A stretch of 64,000 nucleotides of DNA from Dyadobacter fanqingshengii (GTDB lineage: Bacteria > Bacteroidota > Bacteroidia > Cytophagales > Spirosomataceae): the NCBI RefSeq assembly GCF_023822005.2, contig NZ_CP098806.1:3410001-3474000 (forward strand). Direction: 5' to 3'. The notes under the pieces were generated by a model. That model was not told the DNA's origin, made no database searches, and saw only the letters and a program-made list of their open reading frames with translations. Shown in pieces: positions 9,035 to 17,898 of the stretch. The translations under genes were made by a program, and so were the position numbers. How positions within the stretch are numbered: position 1 is the first letter of the stretch; each line of letters starts with the position of its first letter.

Positions 9035-9938
9035 GTACAGTTTCCAAATCCTTCAATGTTCCGTTGACGATGACATTAACGTCGCTGTTTTTGAACATCT
9101 CATTTTCGGAAACCAGCTTGCTTTTAAAATACAATGTGAACGGAAGCTCCTTCCCTTTCGACACCATTTGGCCCGCCGCTTTCAAAACTTTACCCATATC
9201 AATAGCCAATGGAATTTCATAAATCTCGCTGCTTTTGCCTTTAACCTTGGTAACACCTTTCACGCTTCCTTCTGCAAGCCGATCCTGTTTACCAAGATCC
9301 ACGGCGTATGCGGGATTTTCAAACTGAACTGGAAAAGGATTTTGGTTCGAAAACTTCAATTTTAACACAACCTCTGATTTACCGAGGCGGAACTTTGTCA
9401 CATCATAATCGACAATTTCAACCTTTGGTAACCTGTATAAAGGCAATCTTTTATCCATATCCAGCACGATACTATCTTTTCCTAAAATCGGCTTTTTCAA
9501 ATGAAAACGACCTTCGAAATGATAGTCTGCGCTATCCTCTCCTACGGCAGCTTCCGCATCGCCTTCCTTTCCAAGTTTGGCAATCTTCAATTGCGCTGGG
9601 ATTGTAACCAATGTGCTGTCGCGCGGATTGATGGCTAAGGGTTTGGCATATTCATCTTCAATAATAGTCACCCCGTTCATCTTCACGAAATAATCAAAAC
9701 GTTCCACATCCACCCCAACCGGAAGGGGGTTATCAATCAACAGTTTAAGAGAAAGGTCAATGGTGCTGTCAGTAATGTTGCTGATTTGCCCAATCCCCAT
9801 CTCTACCCGGGGCTTCAATCCCGATACCGGGTTTACATGCTCATTTTTATACTTTTTGAAAAAATACCATCCTATGACGGCGGCCGCTACTAATAATAAG
9901 ATGACAAGCGCAATCTTGCGCGACCGGTTAATATGCAT
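9015..9938 (-). CDS. LEA type 2 (WHy-domain) family protein, membrane anchored
   Basis: 307 residues from the ATG at 9938. A longer frame from 9980 only adds a poor N-terminus. One membrane segment (IALVILLLVAAAVIGWYFF) lies close to the start, leaving a periplasmic or surface body. Two tandem WHy-like beta domains are visible. Each has the Asn-Pro-(Phe/Leu)-Pro-Val signature (IDNPLPVGVDV and FSNQNPFPVQFENP). Such domains are linked to desiccation or stress tolerance and lipid handling, but no precise function is known. It converges on the GH127 gene and shares its terminator region. Confidence 0.8.
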   Translation of the reverse strand: MHINRSRKIALVILLLVAAAVIGWYFFKKYKNEHVNPVSGLKPRVEMGIGQISNITDSTIDLSLKLLIDNPLPVGVDVERFDYFVKMNGVTIIEDEYAKPLAINPRDSTLVTIPAQLKIAKLGKEGDAEAAVGEDSADYHFEGRFHLKKPILGKDSIVLDMDKRLPLYRLPKVEIVDYDVTKFRLGKSEVVLKLKFSNQNPFPVQFENPAYAVDLGKQDRLAEGSVKGVTKVKGKSSEIYEIPLAIDMGKVLKAAGQMVSKGKELPFTLYFKSKLVSENEMFKNSDVNVIVNGTLKDLETVQKNLSK

Positions 9939-10193
9939 GAAGTATAATGTTATAATGAACTGGATAGAAGCACTGTTCAAAAATCATTCCGGTTCCTGTT
10001 ACGGGCAGTGAATTCAAACTAAAAACTTCCCCAAATACGGATTTTGAGAACGTATATGTGTACTTATATCTTCATCCAAAACGGCAATGCGACGCCTGGA
10101 ACGGCAACAGCATTTTGGTACGGGTTTTTAGTAGGGCGGGTTCATAAGGATGATTTAATCCTTCACAATTAAGAACAACAAACTACTACAATT

Positions 10194-10733
10194 ATGAAAG
10201 CGACCAAAAGTAAATTAGTAAACCAAATCACTGAAACAGATAGTGCGAAGCTGAAAGAACTTTTTGTTGACGGTCTGAAGGATATTTACTGGGCAGAGAA
10301 ACACCTGGCAAAAGCATTGACGAAAATGTCAAAAAGTGCTACTTCGGAAGAGCTGAAAGCGGCTTTTGAAAAACATACAACAGAAACCGAAGAACACGCA
10401 GCCAGACTGGAAGAAATTTTTGGACTTGTAGGCGAAAAGGCACAAGCTAAGAAATGTGCTGCGATGGAAGGTCTTATTGAAGAAGGCGAAGAAATTATCA
10501 GCAGCACCGATAAAGGAACAATGGTTCGTGACTGCGGATTGATCATGGCTGCTCAGAAAGTAGAACATTACGAAATCGCATCTTACGGAACATTGAGAAA
10601 CATTGCAAGAACATTGGGTTACAGCGAAGTGGCGGATATGCTGCAAATTACGCTTGATCAGGAAGGTGAAACCGACCACAAGCTAACAGAATTGGCTGAA
10701 ACATATGTGAACGAAGAAGCCAGCGCAGAATAA
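10194..10733 (+). CDS. Ferritin-like DUF892 (YciE/YciF-type) protein
   Basis: 179 residues, fully alpha-helical and cytosolic, with the Glu/His metal-site pattern of the DUF892 ferritin-like superfamily: DIYWAEKHL, TTETEEHAARLEEIF, EHYEIASYGTL and EGETDHKLTELA. Members are typical general stress proteins (salt, osmotic or oxidative) whose enzymatic role is unsettled. It is followed by a strong terminator and by convergent stress-type genes at 10814 and 11383, which fits a shared stress setting. A small dyad (AAGGAT-N6-ATCCTT, 10146-10163) lies 31 bases before the start and could be a control site. Confidence 0.9.
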   Translation: MKATKSKLVNQITETDSAKLKELFVDGLKDIYWAEKHLAKALTKMSKSATSEELKAAFEKHTTETEEHAARLEEIFGLVGEKAQAKKCAAMEGLIEEGEEIISSTDKGTMVRDCGLIMAAQKVEHYEIASYGTLRNIARTLGYSEVADMLQITLDQEGETDHKLTELAETYVNEEASAE

Positions 10734-10756
10734 GCTTACACTTCATCATCAGATTA

Positions 10757-10796
10757 AAAAAGAAAGGGTTGACCATATGGCCAACCCTTTCTTTTT
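10757..10796. terminator. Bidirectional intrinsic terminator
   Basis: Perfect 15-base arms (AAAAAGAAAGGGTTG and its complement) around a 10-base loop, with an A-run on the left and a T-run on the right. It closes the DUF892 gene on the plus strand and the PNPOx-like gene on the minus strand. Confidence 0.85.
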
Positions 10797-10813
10797 ACCA
10801 TCTATTTTACTTT

Positions 10814-11314
10814 TCAGGCCAGATTCAATTTGCCATGATCGCCGCCTTCTGGCGTGGTGCCTGTAAGGACCGCTTTGACCATGGAGAAGAAAACCACCAT
10901 TTTGGACGACGTTGCATCCCAGTATGCGGCTTCCCCGGTTGTCACTTTCAAAACCACCAGATTCGGATCTTCTTTTCCTTCCGGAAACCACGCTTTTGAC
11001 ATAGGGTTCCACAATTCCTCTTTCTTGGTTTCGCTTTCTACAATCTCTGCATGACCCGAAACGCTGATGTAGGTATTTTCTTTCGGTTCCGAATAAATTA
11101 ATGTTACCGGCTCACCCTGATTGGAGCTGTCACCGATTTCCGTGTTTCTACTGGTGAAAAACCAGACATTTCCTTCATCATCAATTTCCAGTGTGGTCAT
11201 AGGACGCGATTCTATCCTTCCGTTTGCATAAGTCGTGTACATACAAAACCGGATATCCTCAGCCAGTGATTTCAGTTTTTTTATTGCGTCTTTATCTTGA
11301 AGGTCCTTTTCCAT
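10814..11314 (-). CDS. Pyridoxamine 5'-phosphate oxidase-like general stress protein
   Basis: 166 residues with the split-barrel FMN-binding fold. Visible signatures are the strand FCMYTTYANGRIESRPMTT, the segment DDEGNVWFFTSRNTEIG, a Ser-Val-Gly-His strand (ISVSGHAEIV), and AYWDATSSKMV near the C-terminus, as in the general-stress-protein-26 subgroup. These proteins bind flavin, but their reaction is not established and true pyridoxamine phosphate oxidase activity is unlikely. It lies next to the DUF892 and 2TM genes, which are often stress induced. Confidence 0.88.
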   Translation of the reverse strand: MEKDLQDKDAIKKLKSLAEDIRFCMYTTYANGRIESRPMTTLEIDDEGNVWFFTSRNTEIGDSSNQGEPVTLIYSEPKENTYISVSGHAEIVESETKKEELWNPMSKAWFPEGKEDPNLVVLKVTTGEAAYWDATSSKMVVFFSMVKAVLTGTTPEGGDHGKLNLA

Positions 11315-11382
11315 AATAATTGTTTTGTTTAATCTCTGATCTTATTTACCTGAGATCGTAAAACAACTATTCCAAGGTCGGA

Positions 11383-11658
11383 TTAGCTGCGCATTAATTT
11401 TTCGTACTCCCGCTCCGCCAATCCCTTTTCGTCCAAATTGCCATATGCGACTATAAGATGGGTTGCAAGGCCGATGCCCCATCCCACCATTGGGAATATA
11501 GGCCACGGTAAATGATCATTGCCAAAGTGCGGAAAAGCCGTCACAGCCCACAGAAGCCACAAACCTGCATTAATAACCAGATAAGTGCTGAGATGAACTT
11601 TAAATGATGCCCTTTTCTTCGCTTTTCTCCAGATAAACTCATTACGCGGCGTTTCCAT
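11383..11658 (-). CDS. 2TM-domain small membrane protein
   Basis: 91 residues. A basic N-terminal stretch (RKAKKRASFKVHL) is followed by two membrane spans at about residues 25-42 and 52-70, separated by a short loop with FPHFGNDHLPWPIFP, and a charged tail. This is the 2TM pattern found in small Bacteroidota membrane proteins and fused to some LytTR regulators and kinases. The function is unknown. It precedes the PNPOx-like gene by 68 bases on the same strand and may be cotranscribed. Confidence 0.8.
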   Translation of the reverse strand: METPRNEFIWRKAKKRASFKVHLSTYLVINAGLWLLWAVTAFPHFGNDHLPWPIFPMVGWGIGLATHLIVAYGNLDEKGLAEREYEKLMRS

Positions 11659-11822
11659 AGCGGTATTGGTTTAGAATGAAATGTTATGTTTTAACAAACT
11701 GTTTTTCAGTTGATAAACCTAATTTACTGCGCCCTGAACCCAGGCAAAAGGGAATGCGGACAGAGTTGATAATTACTGCGATGAAGGAACAGATTAACCC
11801 GATGAACTTGTTGTCAAAATCC

Positions 11823-14141
11823 CTAAAATTCAAGGCGATAGTTCAGCACCGGGATCAAGCCTGTTTGCGTTGTGTTCCTGATCACCTTATCAGTTGGATC
11901 GTAAGATCGCTCGTATGCATTCAATCGGTTGGTCACATTCTGGATATCCAGTGAGATTGTTGATGCAGTTCGTTTTTTGTTCTTTGTATAGCTTACGCGG
12001 ACGTCCGACCGGAAATAATGCGGCAGTTGCTGTGAATATGCCCGGGTCCAGTCTAGTTCCGTTTTTCCTGATTGTTTTGATTTTTCAAGATCAATAGGCG
12101 TCACGCGGTTTCCGCCGGCGGCGAGCATTTTAATGTTTGCTGCGAACACATTGGTTTTGTTTTTACCCACCTTCCATTCTTTCCCTGCCAGAACATTCTG
12201 TACAAATTGACCATTGAACCTGCTGTTCCGCTCGATACCATCACGACCGGTGTATTTTGACTGATATAATGATGTGGTGCTCATGAGATAAATGCCGCCC
12301 GTCAGGGATTTTTCAATGGTCACCTCAACCCCATAGCTGCGACCCGTTCCATCACTCACCAGCGAATCATTTGTAAAACCGCTGATCTCGTTAATTTGGG
12401 AATTGTGCAAAAGGTAAGGTTTTGTAGAATTTGGCGAACCGATCGGCACATGATAATGATGTTGGTAATATGCCTCTGTCAAAACCCGCCAGCTGCTGGT
12501 AGGCCGGAATTCATAACCGCCCACAAAATGCGCAGACTTCATCAGTTTAAGGTCTTTGTTAGCCGCCGCCGTTTTCCCGGTTTCAGAATTGACCTGTGCA
12601 AAATATGTTGAGATCGACTCTGTTTTACTGTGCAACCCGGCACCAAAACTGATGGTAGACTTTGGAGCGACAGCCCATTTCATCCCTAGTCTCGGTTCGA
12701 GAGAAAACTGGTTATTAAGTCCCAATAACATGCCGTGAACGCCCGCATTGATCGTAACTGTCGGTGATATACGCGATTTAAGCTGACCATATGCCTGATA
12801 AAGCTGAGTAGTCCCTCTTTGATCCAGAAAAGTACGAAAAGGACCGTCTTCATTATTCCTGTCGAAAAGGTTAAAGTCCAAATGGTTGATGATAAATCCG
12901 CCGCGAAAGGTGTTGCGGGCATTAAGCTTGTAGTTGAATAAGGAAGATATCCTGAGTGCCTGATTGGTAAAGCTCTGGCGATACGAAATTTGTTTTCCGA
13001 GGTTGTCAGTTTCGTCGGTAACCTTGGTTCCCGCATAGGAAATGATGCTTTCAACGTAAGCTTTGTTATTGATATAGCGCAGGTAATTGATGCCCAAAAT
13101 GCCGCGGTTCGAGGTAAACACTTCATTTTCAGCATTCGTATTTTCTTTTGAAGTGCTGATGCCCCCAATTCCCCAAACCGTCACAACAGATTTGTCATCA
13201 GATGGAACGTGAATTTTAAAAGCGCCGTCCTGGAAGTCCGTAGAAGCATCTCCCTGAATGTTCAGGCCCAATTTGTTGAGCACAGATAATGTCGAATAGC
13301 GGTAATTGGCCAGGTAAGAGGCTCCGCCTTTGGCGCCGAGTGGCCCTTCCGCAGCGAAATCGAGGCCCAGGACGCCGGCTTGCATTGCGTACTCGCGCTT
13401 TTCATTATTTCCGTTTCTTAATTTCAAATCAAACACCCCGGAAGTTGCATTGCCATATTCAGCCGGAAAAGCGCCTGTAAGGAAGTCGGAATTACCTAAA
13501 ACATTGGCACTCAATGCGCTGATCCCGCCGCCGCTCGAACCTTCTTCGCCGAAATGGTTAGGGTTTGGAATTTCCACACCTTCCATTCTCCACAACATTC
13601 CTTTCGGGCTGTTACCACGGATAATGATCTGATTACCACCATCATCGTTGGTGGCTACACCCGCAAAGGACAAAGCCATACGCGCCGGGTCATTCACCGA
13701 AGCCGCAAAACGTTTGGTCTGATCCACCGTGAAAGAGCGCCCGCTGACACTCACCATGTCATTGAGAGGAGCGCCGTTTTCCTTTTGCGCCTTCACCACC
13801 ACTTCATCCAGCGACCGGAAAGATTCTGCCAGTTTAATGGTCAATTCGACTTCCTTACCCGAACCGACAGCGATTTCCTGCAAAAATGCATCATCATATC
13901 CCATGCTGGTAATTTTGAAAGAATGCCTTCCGACGGGAACATTTTCGATGCGGAAAACACCTTCCGCATCCGTCGTTCCGCCCATGATCGGAGTAAGTGA
14001 AGTGATGATCACATTTGCGCCGATCACCGGTTGCCGGGACTCCGCATCGATAACATGTCCTTTTACAAGTTGTGTCGGTTGCTGGGCAAAAGCCCGCGAC
14101 AAGATCACCAACGCGATCAGCGCAAGAATATATTTTTTCAT
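11823..14141 (-). CDS. TonB-dependent outer membrane receptor with carboxypeptidase-regulatory-like domain
   Basis: 772 residues: signal peptide (MKKYILALIALVILSRAFAQ), a CarboxypepD_reg-like domain at about 25-110 (VKGHVIDAESRQPVIGANV), a plug domain with IIIRGNSPKGMLWRMEGVEIPNP, and a beta-barrel ending in a C-terminal Phe (NYRLEF). It would import a ligand across the outer membrane with TonB energy. No SusD partner and no substrate clue are present. An 11-base perfect inverted repeat in the leader includes the start codon (see 14139-14176), suggesting translational or operator control. The gene stands alone. Confidence 0.9.
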   Translation of the reverse strand: MKKYILALIALVILSRAFAQQPTQLVKGHVIDAESRQPVIGANVIITSLTPIMGGTTDAEGVFRIENVPVGRHSFKITSMGYDDAFLQEIAVGSGKEVELTIKLAESFRSLDEVVVKAQKENGAPLNDMVSVSGRSFTVDQTKRFAASVNDPARMALSFAGVATNDDGGNQIIIRGNSPKGMLWRMEGVEIPNPNHFGEEGSSGGGISALSANVLGNSDFLTGAFPAEYGNATSGVFDLKLRNGNNEKREYAMQAGVLGLDFAAEGPLGAKGGASYLANYRYSTLSVLNKLGLNIQGDASTDFQDGAFKIHVPSDDKSVVTVWGIGGISTSKENTNAENEVFTSNRGILGINYLRYINNKAYVESIISYAGTKVTDETDNLGKQISYRQSFTNQALRISSLFNYKLNARNTFRGGFIINHLDFNLFDRNNEDGPFRTFLDQRGTTQLYQAYGQLKSRISPTVTINAGVHGMLLGLNNQFSLEPRLGMKWAVAPKSTISFGAGLHSKTESISTYFAQVNSETGKTAAANKDLKLMKSAHFVGGYEFRPTSSWRVLTEAYYQHHYHVPIGSPNSTKPYLLHNSQINEISGFTNDSLVSDGTGRSYGVEVTIEKSLTGGIYLMSTTSLYQSKYTGRDGIERNSRFNGQFVQNVLAGKEWKVGKNKTNVFAANIKMLAAGGNRVTPIDLEKSKQSGKTELDWTRAYSQQLPHYFRSDVRVSYTKNKKRTASTISLDIQNVTNRLNAYERSYDPTDKVIRNTTQTGLIPVLNYRLEF

Positions 14142-14176
14142 AGCTAAGTGTTTTTCTTTCAGACAACTTAGCTATG
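14139..14176 (-). promoter_or_regulatory. Perfect inverted repeat enclosing the start codon of the TonB receptor
   Basis: CATAGCTAAGT at 14139-14149 and its exact complement at 14166-14176, separated by 16 bases. In the minus-strand transcript the downstream arm is ACTTAGCTATG, whose last three bases are the AUG. A folded leader would hide the start codon. Alternatively the dyad is a protein operator. A second AT-rich dyad lies just upstream at 14187-14204. Confidence 0.5.
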
Positions 14177-14227
14177 CCTTACCCTAAATTTTTTCGGAAA
14201 AATTATTTTGGTACTGACTTTGGGATC

Positions 14228-14617
14228 TTATCTGCGCCACGCAATAGAGGCCTCATAATTCACAAACTTCTCATCTTTCGTTACAACCAATAAATTTTCC
14301 TCAATGGATTGCGCAATAATTATGCGGTCGAAAGGATCGTGATGGTGATGTGGCAAAATTGCATTTGTCAAAATATGGCTTGCTGTTATAGGAAGCAGTT
14401 CAAAACCGGTTTTATCAATAATTGCAAAGATTTCTTTTAGCTCAGCGTGCAATTCCAGCCGTCCCAAAGAATTTTTGATCGCTATTTCCCACAGTGTCGC
14501 AATGCTGATGAAGCAACTGTTATCTGCATCCTCCAATAATATTCTTGTTCTGCGTGGCAGTCTTAAATCGTCAGTGATAAACCAAATAACTGCATGCGTG
14601 TCGAGCAGTAAATTCAT
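14228..14617 (-). CDS. VapC-like PIN-domain toxin
   Basis: 129 residues with the PIN ribonuclease layout: first acidic residue Asp6 in LLDTHAVIW, the central Glu in ATLWEIAIKNS, and the C-terminal acid in HDPFDRIIIAQS. Length is normal for type II VapC toxins, which cut RNA. Its ATG overlaps the last bases of the upstream 69-residue antitoxin-like gene by 4 bases, the usual arrangement for a toxin-antitoxin operon. The PIN fold and pairing are clear. The RNA target is unknown. Confidence 0.88.
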   Translation of the reverse strand: MNLLLDTHAVIWFITDDLRLPRRTRILLEDADNSCFISIATLWEIAIKNSLGRLELHAELKEIFAIIDKTGFELLPITASHILTNAILPHHHHDPFDRIIIAQSIEENLLVVTKDEKFVNYEASIAWRR

Positions 14618-14823
14618 TTGGCATAAGCATTAAATCCTTCGATATCATCATCAAAATTGTCTTTCATGACAATCAGCCCTTTTGCTTTGCCTGGAAGTCT
14701 TTTGGTCTTGTAGCCTGACGCGGAGGGAGATTTCTTTTCTAAATCTTCGATAAAATTAACCACCTGTGCTTTTTGCTGCACAGGCAACTTTGAAAGTTTT
14801 GTGTATAGTTTTAAGTCTGTCAT
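14614..14823 (-). CDS. DUF2281-type antitoxin
   Basis: 69 residues. The first half is a short helical segment (LYTKLSKLPVQQKAQVVNFI) and the second half is a basic linker followed by the pattern GKAKGLIVMKDNFDDDIEGF. This G-x-AKG-x-I…DFD…F signature is typical of DUF2281/VapB-like antitoxins that neutralise a downstream PIN toxin. It is translationally coupled to the VapC-like gene. It is expected to wrap the toxin with its C-terminal tail and repress its own promoter. Confidence 0.8.
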   Translation of the reverse strand: MTDLKLYTKLSKLPVQQKAQVVNFIEDLEKKSPSASGYKTKRLPGKAKGLIVMKDNFDDDIEGFNAYAK

Positions 14824-14840
14824 AAATAATTAGTGCTTAA

Positions 14841-14848
14841 CAAATTTA
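14841..14848 (-). promoter_or_regulatory. Candidate -7 box for the toxin-antitoxin operon
   Basis: TAAATTTG on the minus strand matches the Bacteroidota -7 consensus TAnnTTTG, about 18 bases before the antitoxin ATG. No convincing -33 TTG lies at the usual distance. Confidence 0.35.
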
Positions 14849-14954
14849 CAATTTTTAGCGCAATGTCGGTCATATCAACGCATCAACTTCGGCATCGATA
14901 GTTTAGACGGTCGTTTCGGGAAGAGGTCACATTTTTTCAGAAAATTATTTTCTA

Positions 14955-15776
14955 CTAGTACAACACCCGCAGCGGAACGGGATCGAAAAAATGATTCAGG
15001 GGCCCGTTGCCGTTTCCGGTTTTTGCGTTTTTGCCGGCTTCGATGGCGCTTGAAATGTATTCTTTGGCGAAAATGATGGCTTCGGGGAGGGAATTTCCCT
15101 GGGCCATGAAGGTTGCGATGGCAGAGGAAAGCGTGCAACCGGTTCCGTGCAGATTCTGGCTTGCTATGTAAGCAGATTCGAAAACGAGCACTTCCTGATC
15201 TTTTTGTGCCAGAACGTCAAACAATCTTTCTGAAACCAGGTGACCGCCTTTGAGCAAAACAGCGCGGCAACCCTTAGCGATCATTTCCGAAGCGGCTTCC
15301 TGCATTGTCTTCAGAGAATGGATTTTCCTGGATAACAGCAATTTCGCCTCATCCATATTGGGTGTTACCAGATCTGCAATGGGAAATAACCTTTCCCAAA
15401 AAACGCTGAGCATTTCGGCTGCTGCCAACTCCGTGCCGCTGGAAGATGCCATCACGGGATCAATCACCACAAATCCAGGCTTGAACTGTTCAATAATGTC
15501 GGCAATAACCAGCGCGTTTTCAACCGTCCCGATCATGCCTACCTTAATGGCATCAACCTGGATATCGTCCAGAACCGCCAGTAATTGTTCTCTCAAAAAC
15601 ACAGCCGGAACCGGGAAAACCGTCCTGACTTCCATTGTATTTTGGGCGGTAAGGGCAGTAATGGCCGATGTGCCGTAGCCGCCCAATGCGCCTATCGTTT
15701 TCAAATCTGCCTGAATTCCAGCGCCGCCGCAGCTGTCTGATCCCGCAATGGTAAGTATGGTTGGATATCGGTTCAT
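14955..15776 (-). CDS. thiD: Hydroxymethylpyrimidine / phosphomethylpyrimidine kinase
   Basis: 273-residue ribokinase-fold enzyme that phosphorylates HMP and HMP-phosphate to HMP-pyrophosphate for thiamine synthesis in the cytosol. The N-terminal motif TIAGSDSCGGAGIQADLKT and the C-terminal anion-hole and Cys motif LHGTGCTLSSAIA are diagnostic. Length is normal. It stands apart from other thiamine genes, and no TPP riboswitch was recognised in its short 5' region. The opposite-strand HAD phosphatase gene starts 80 bases away. Confidence 0.95.
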   Translation of the reverse strand: MNRYPTILTIAGSDSCGGAGIQADLKTIGALGGYGTSAITALTAQNTMEVRTVFPVPAVFLREQLLAVLDDIQVDAIKVGMIGTVENALVIADIIEQFKPGFVVIDPVMASSSGTELAAAEMLSVFWERLFPIADLVTPNMDEAKLLLSRKIHSLKTMQEAASEMIAKGCRAVLLKGGHLVSERLFDVLAQKDQEVLVFESAYIASQNLHGTGCTLSSAIATFMAQGNSLPEAIIFAKEYISSAIEAGKNAKTGNGNGPLNHFFDPVPLRVLY

Positions 15777-15855
15777 GAATGGTCCGCGATTTGTAAATAC
15801 TTATCGGTGAAAGTAGTAGTTTTGGATAGTTTAAAAAAAACAGACTCACTTAATA

Positions 15856-16530
15856 ATGATTAAAGCTGCCATATTTGACATGGACGGATTGCTGATAGAT
15901 TCCGAGCCAATCTGGACAGACGCTGCCCGTAGGGTGATGCAAAGAGTAAATTTTACAATTTCCGATGCACTAAAAAACCAGACGACAGGTCTTTCCATTA
16001 AACTTTTCCTTGAATATTGTCACAAAATCCAGCCCTGGCATGCGCCTAGTTTTGAAGAATTGGAGCAGCAGATCCTGGAATATGCACATACAAACATTCT
16101 TGCTCATGCCGTGGCCATGCCAGGCGCCATCGAATTAGTCAAAAGTCTGAAAGCGCAGGGTTTGAAACTGGCTGTGGCTTCGGCTTCGCATATGGATCTG
16201 ATTGAAGGTGTGCTCAAAAGGCTCGAAATTATTGACTACTTTGACACCTGGCATTCCGGCGAGCTGGAAGAATTCACCAAACCGCATCCGGCAGTTTATC
16301 TGACAACGGCCGCCAAATTAGGCTTGCTCCCGGAAGAATGCATTGCTTTTGAGGATTCTCATGCGGGCCTCCGATCAGCCCATGCAGCGGGAATGATTAC
16401 AATTTCGGTGCCGGCGATGGAAGTTTTTGAGGATACTAAATTCGACATGGCACATTATAAGATCAGTTCTCTCGAAAAATACATATTAAGCGAAATGTCC
16501 GGCGTGCCGCAAAGCGCGATTGAAAACTAA
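15856..16530 (+). CDS. HAD-family sugar phosphatase (HxpB / beta-phosphoglucomutase-like)
   Basis: 224 residues, HAD superfamily subfamily IA with helical cap. Motif I FDMDGLLIDSEP gives the nucleophile Asp8 and Asp10. Motif II is the Ser in ASASH. Motif III is the Lys in TKPHPAVYL. Motif IV is FEDSHAGLRSAHAAGM. The closest named type is hexitol or 2-deoxyglucose-6-phosphatase. The substrate is not certain, since the family is promiscuous and overlaps with beta-phosphoglucomutase. It is followed 27 bases later by a histidine kinase gene on the same strand. Confidence 0.88.
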   Translation: MIKAAIFDMDGLLIDSEPIWTDAARRVMQRVNFTISDALKNQTTGLSIKLFLEYCHKIQPWHAPSFEELEQQILEYAHTNILAHAVAMPGAIELVKSLKAQGLKLAVASASHMDLIEGVLKRLEIIDYFDTWHSGELEEFTKPHPAVYLTTAAKLGLLPEECIAFEDSHAGLRSAHAAGMITISVPAMEVFEDTKFDMAHYKISSLEKYILSEMSGVPQSAIEN

Positions 16531-16557
16531 AACCCAAATCTTCTATATCATTCATTA

Positions 16558-17898
16558 ATGATCGGACTAAGACATTTTAGCATTGTGATCATGATCAGGA
16601 TAGTGGTAATTATCCTGAGTGTCATTGCCCTTGCCTGGCTAGCGTCCAAGCACACAAACGAAGTACTCGTATATGTGCTGGGGACCATTTTCATCTTTAT
16701 CCAGGGATCATTATTGTATCAATATGTTACCAATGTCAACCGAAAGCTGACCTATTTTCTCGAATCAGTCCGCTATTCCGATTTTACGATTAATTTTCGC
16801 TCAGACAATAAAATGGGCCGGACATTTAAAGAGCTTAACCAGCAATTCAATGAAGTGCTGCACGCTTTCCGGCAGGCCCGTGCGGAAAAAGAGGCGAACC
16901 TGCAATATCTGAATACAATTGTTCAGCATATCGGAACAGGCCTGATCACTTTTGATAGCAATGGTCAGGTTAACCTTATTAACAATGCTGCTTTGCGTAT
17001 GCTGGGCATTTACCGACTGCATCAGTTGAGTGAGCTAAAAGACAAACATCCAAGACTTTACGAATTACTCTCAACGCTCGACAGCGGCGTGCGCGAACTT
17101 TACCGGACACCATCGGATCAGCCGCTGGCATTGCAGGGCGCTGCTATTCAGCTGAGGGGAATGTGGGTAAGGATTGTGGTTTTGCAAAATATCCAGACTG
17201 AACTTCAACAGCAGGAAGTAGAATCCTGGCAAAATCTTACCCGCGTGTTGCGGCACGAGATTATGAACTCAATGACGCCGATTGTTTCGCTTGTTGGAAC
17301 CATGCGACTGATTGTCAATGAGGATATTGAGAAATCTACAAACGATCAGGAAGCGGTTAATGACCTGAAAGAAGCACTGCACACCCTGGAAAAACGAAGC
17401 AAAGGAATGATGCAGTTTGTGAATGCTTACCGCGATTTTACAACTTTGCCCAAACCCGTTTTTGCTAATCTAAGCGTTGCAGAACTTTTGCAGGAAGTGA
17501 TCCAATTATTACAAACGGATCTTACTGGTTCGGGCGTTTTGTGGAAAATTTCTGTGAAACCAGAAACATTAACCATGAAAGCCGACGCCAGCCAGATTCA
17601 GCAAGTGCTTATTAATTTGGTAAAAAATGCATCCGAAGCATTTTCTAACCAAACAAACAGGCTGATCACATTAACCGCTTACCAAACTGATAATGTGACC
17701 ATTATCGACGTTGCGGATAATGGTGACGGCATTGAGCCTGAAGCGATTGAAAACATTTTTATTCCTTTTTACACGACAAAGAAAACCGGCTCGGGAATTG
17801 GGCTGAGCCTTTCGCGGCAGATTTTGCAGCAGCACAATGGTCAGCTCAATGTTTCTTCGGAAGTGGGCAAAGGGACTGTTTTTACACTGTTGATTTAG
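16558..17898 (+). CDS. Sensor histidine kinase, NtrY-like
   Basis: 446 residues. Two membrane spans at about 8-30 and 36-56 are followed by a HAMP/linker helix, a PAS-like domain (YLNTIVQHIGTGLITFDSNG), the dimerisation helix with phospho-acceptor His233 in LRHEIMNSMTP, and an HATPase domain with N-box NLVKNASEAF and G-box GSGIGLSLSRQI. It resembles kinases that usually sit next to NtrC-type sigma-54 regulators in Bacteroidota and so is a candidate partner for the regulator at 5581-6948. Its end overlaps the convergent permease gene by 17 bases. Confidence 0.92.
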   Translation: MIGLRHFSIVIMIRIVVIILSVIALAWLASKHTNEVLVYVLGTIFIFIQGSLLYQYVTNVNRKLTYFLESVRYSDFTINFRSDNKMGRTFKELNQQFNEVLHAFRQARAEKEANLQYLNTIVQHIGTGLITFDSNGQVNLINNAALRMLGIYRLHQLSELKDKHPRLYELLSTLDSGVRELYRTPSDQPLALQGAAIQLRGMWVRIVVLQNIQTELQQQEVESWQNLTRVLRHEIMNSMTPIVSLVGTMRLIVNEDIEKSTNDQEAVNDLKEALHTLEKRSKGMMQFVNAYRDFTTLPKPVFANLSVAELLQEVIQLLQTDLTGSGVLWKISVKPETLTMKADASQIQQVLINLVKNASEAFSNQTNRLITLTAYQTDNVTIIDVADNGDGIEPEAIENIFIPFYTTKKTGSGIGLSLSRQILQQHNGQLNVSSEVGKGTVFTLLI

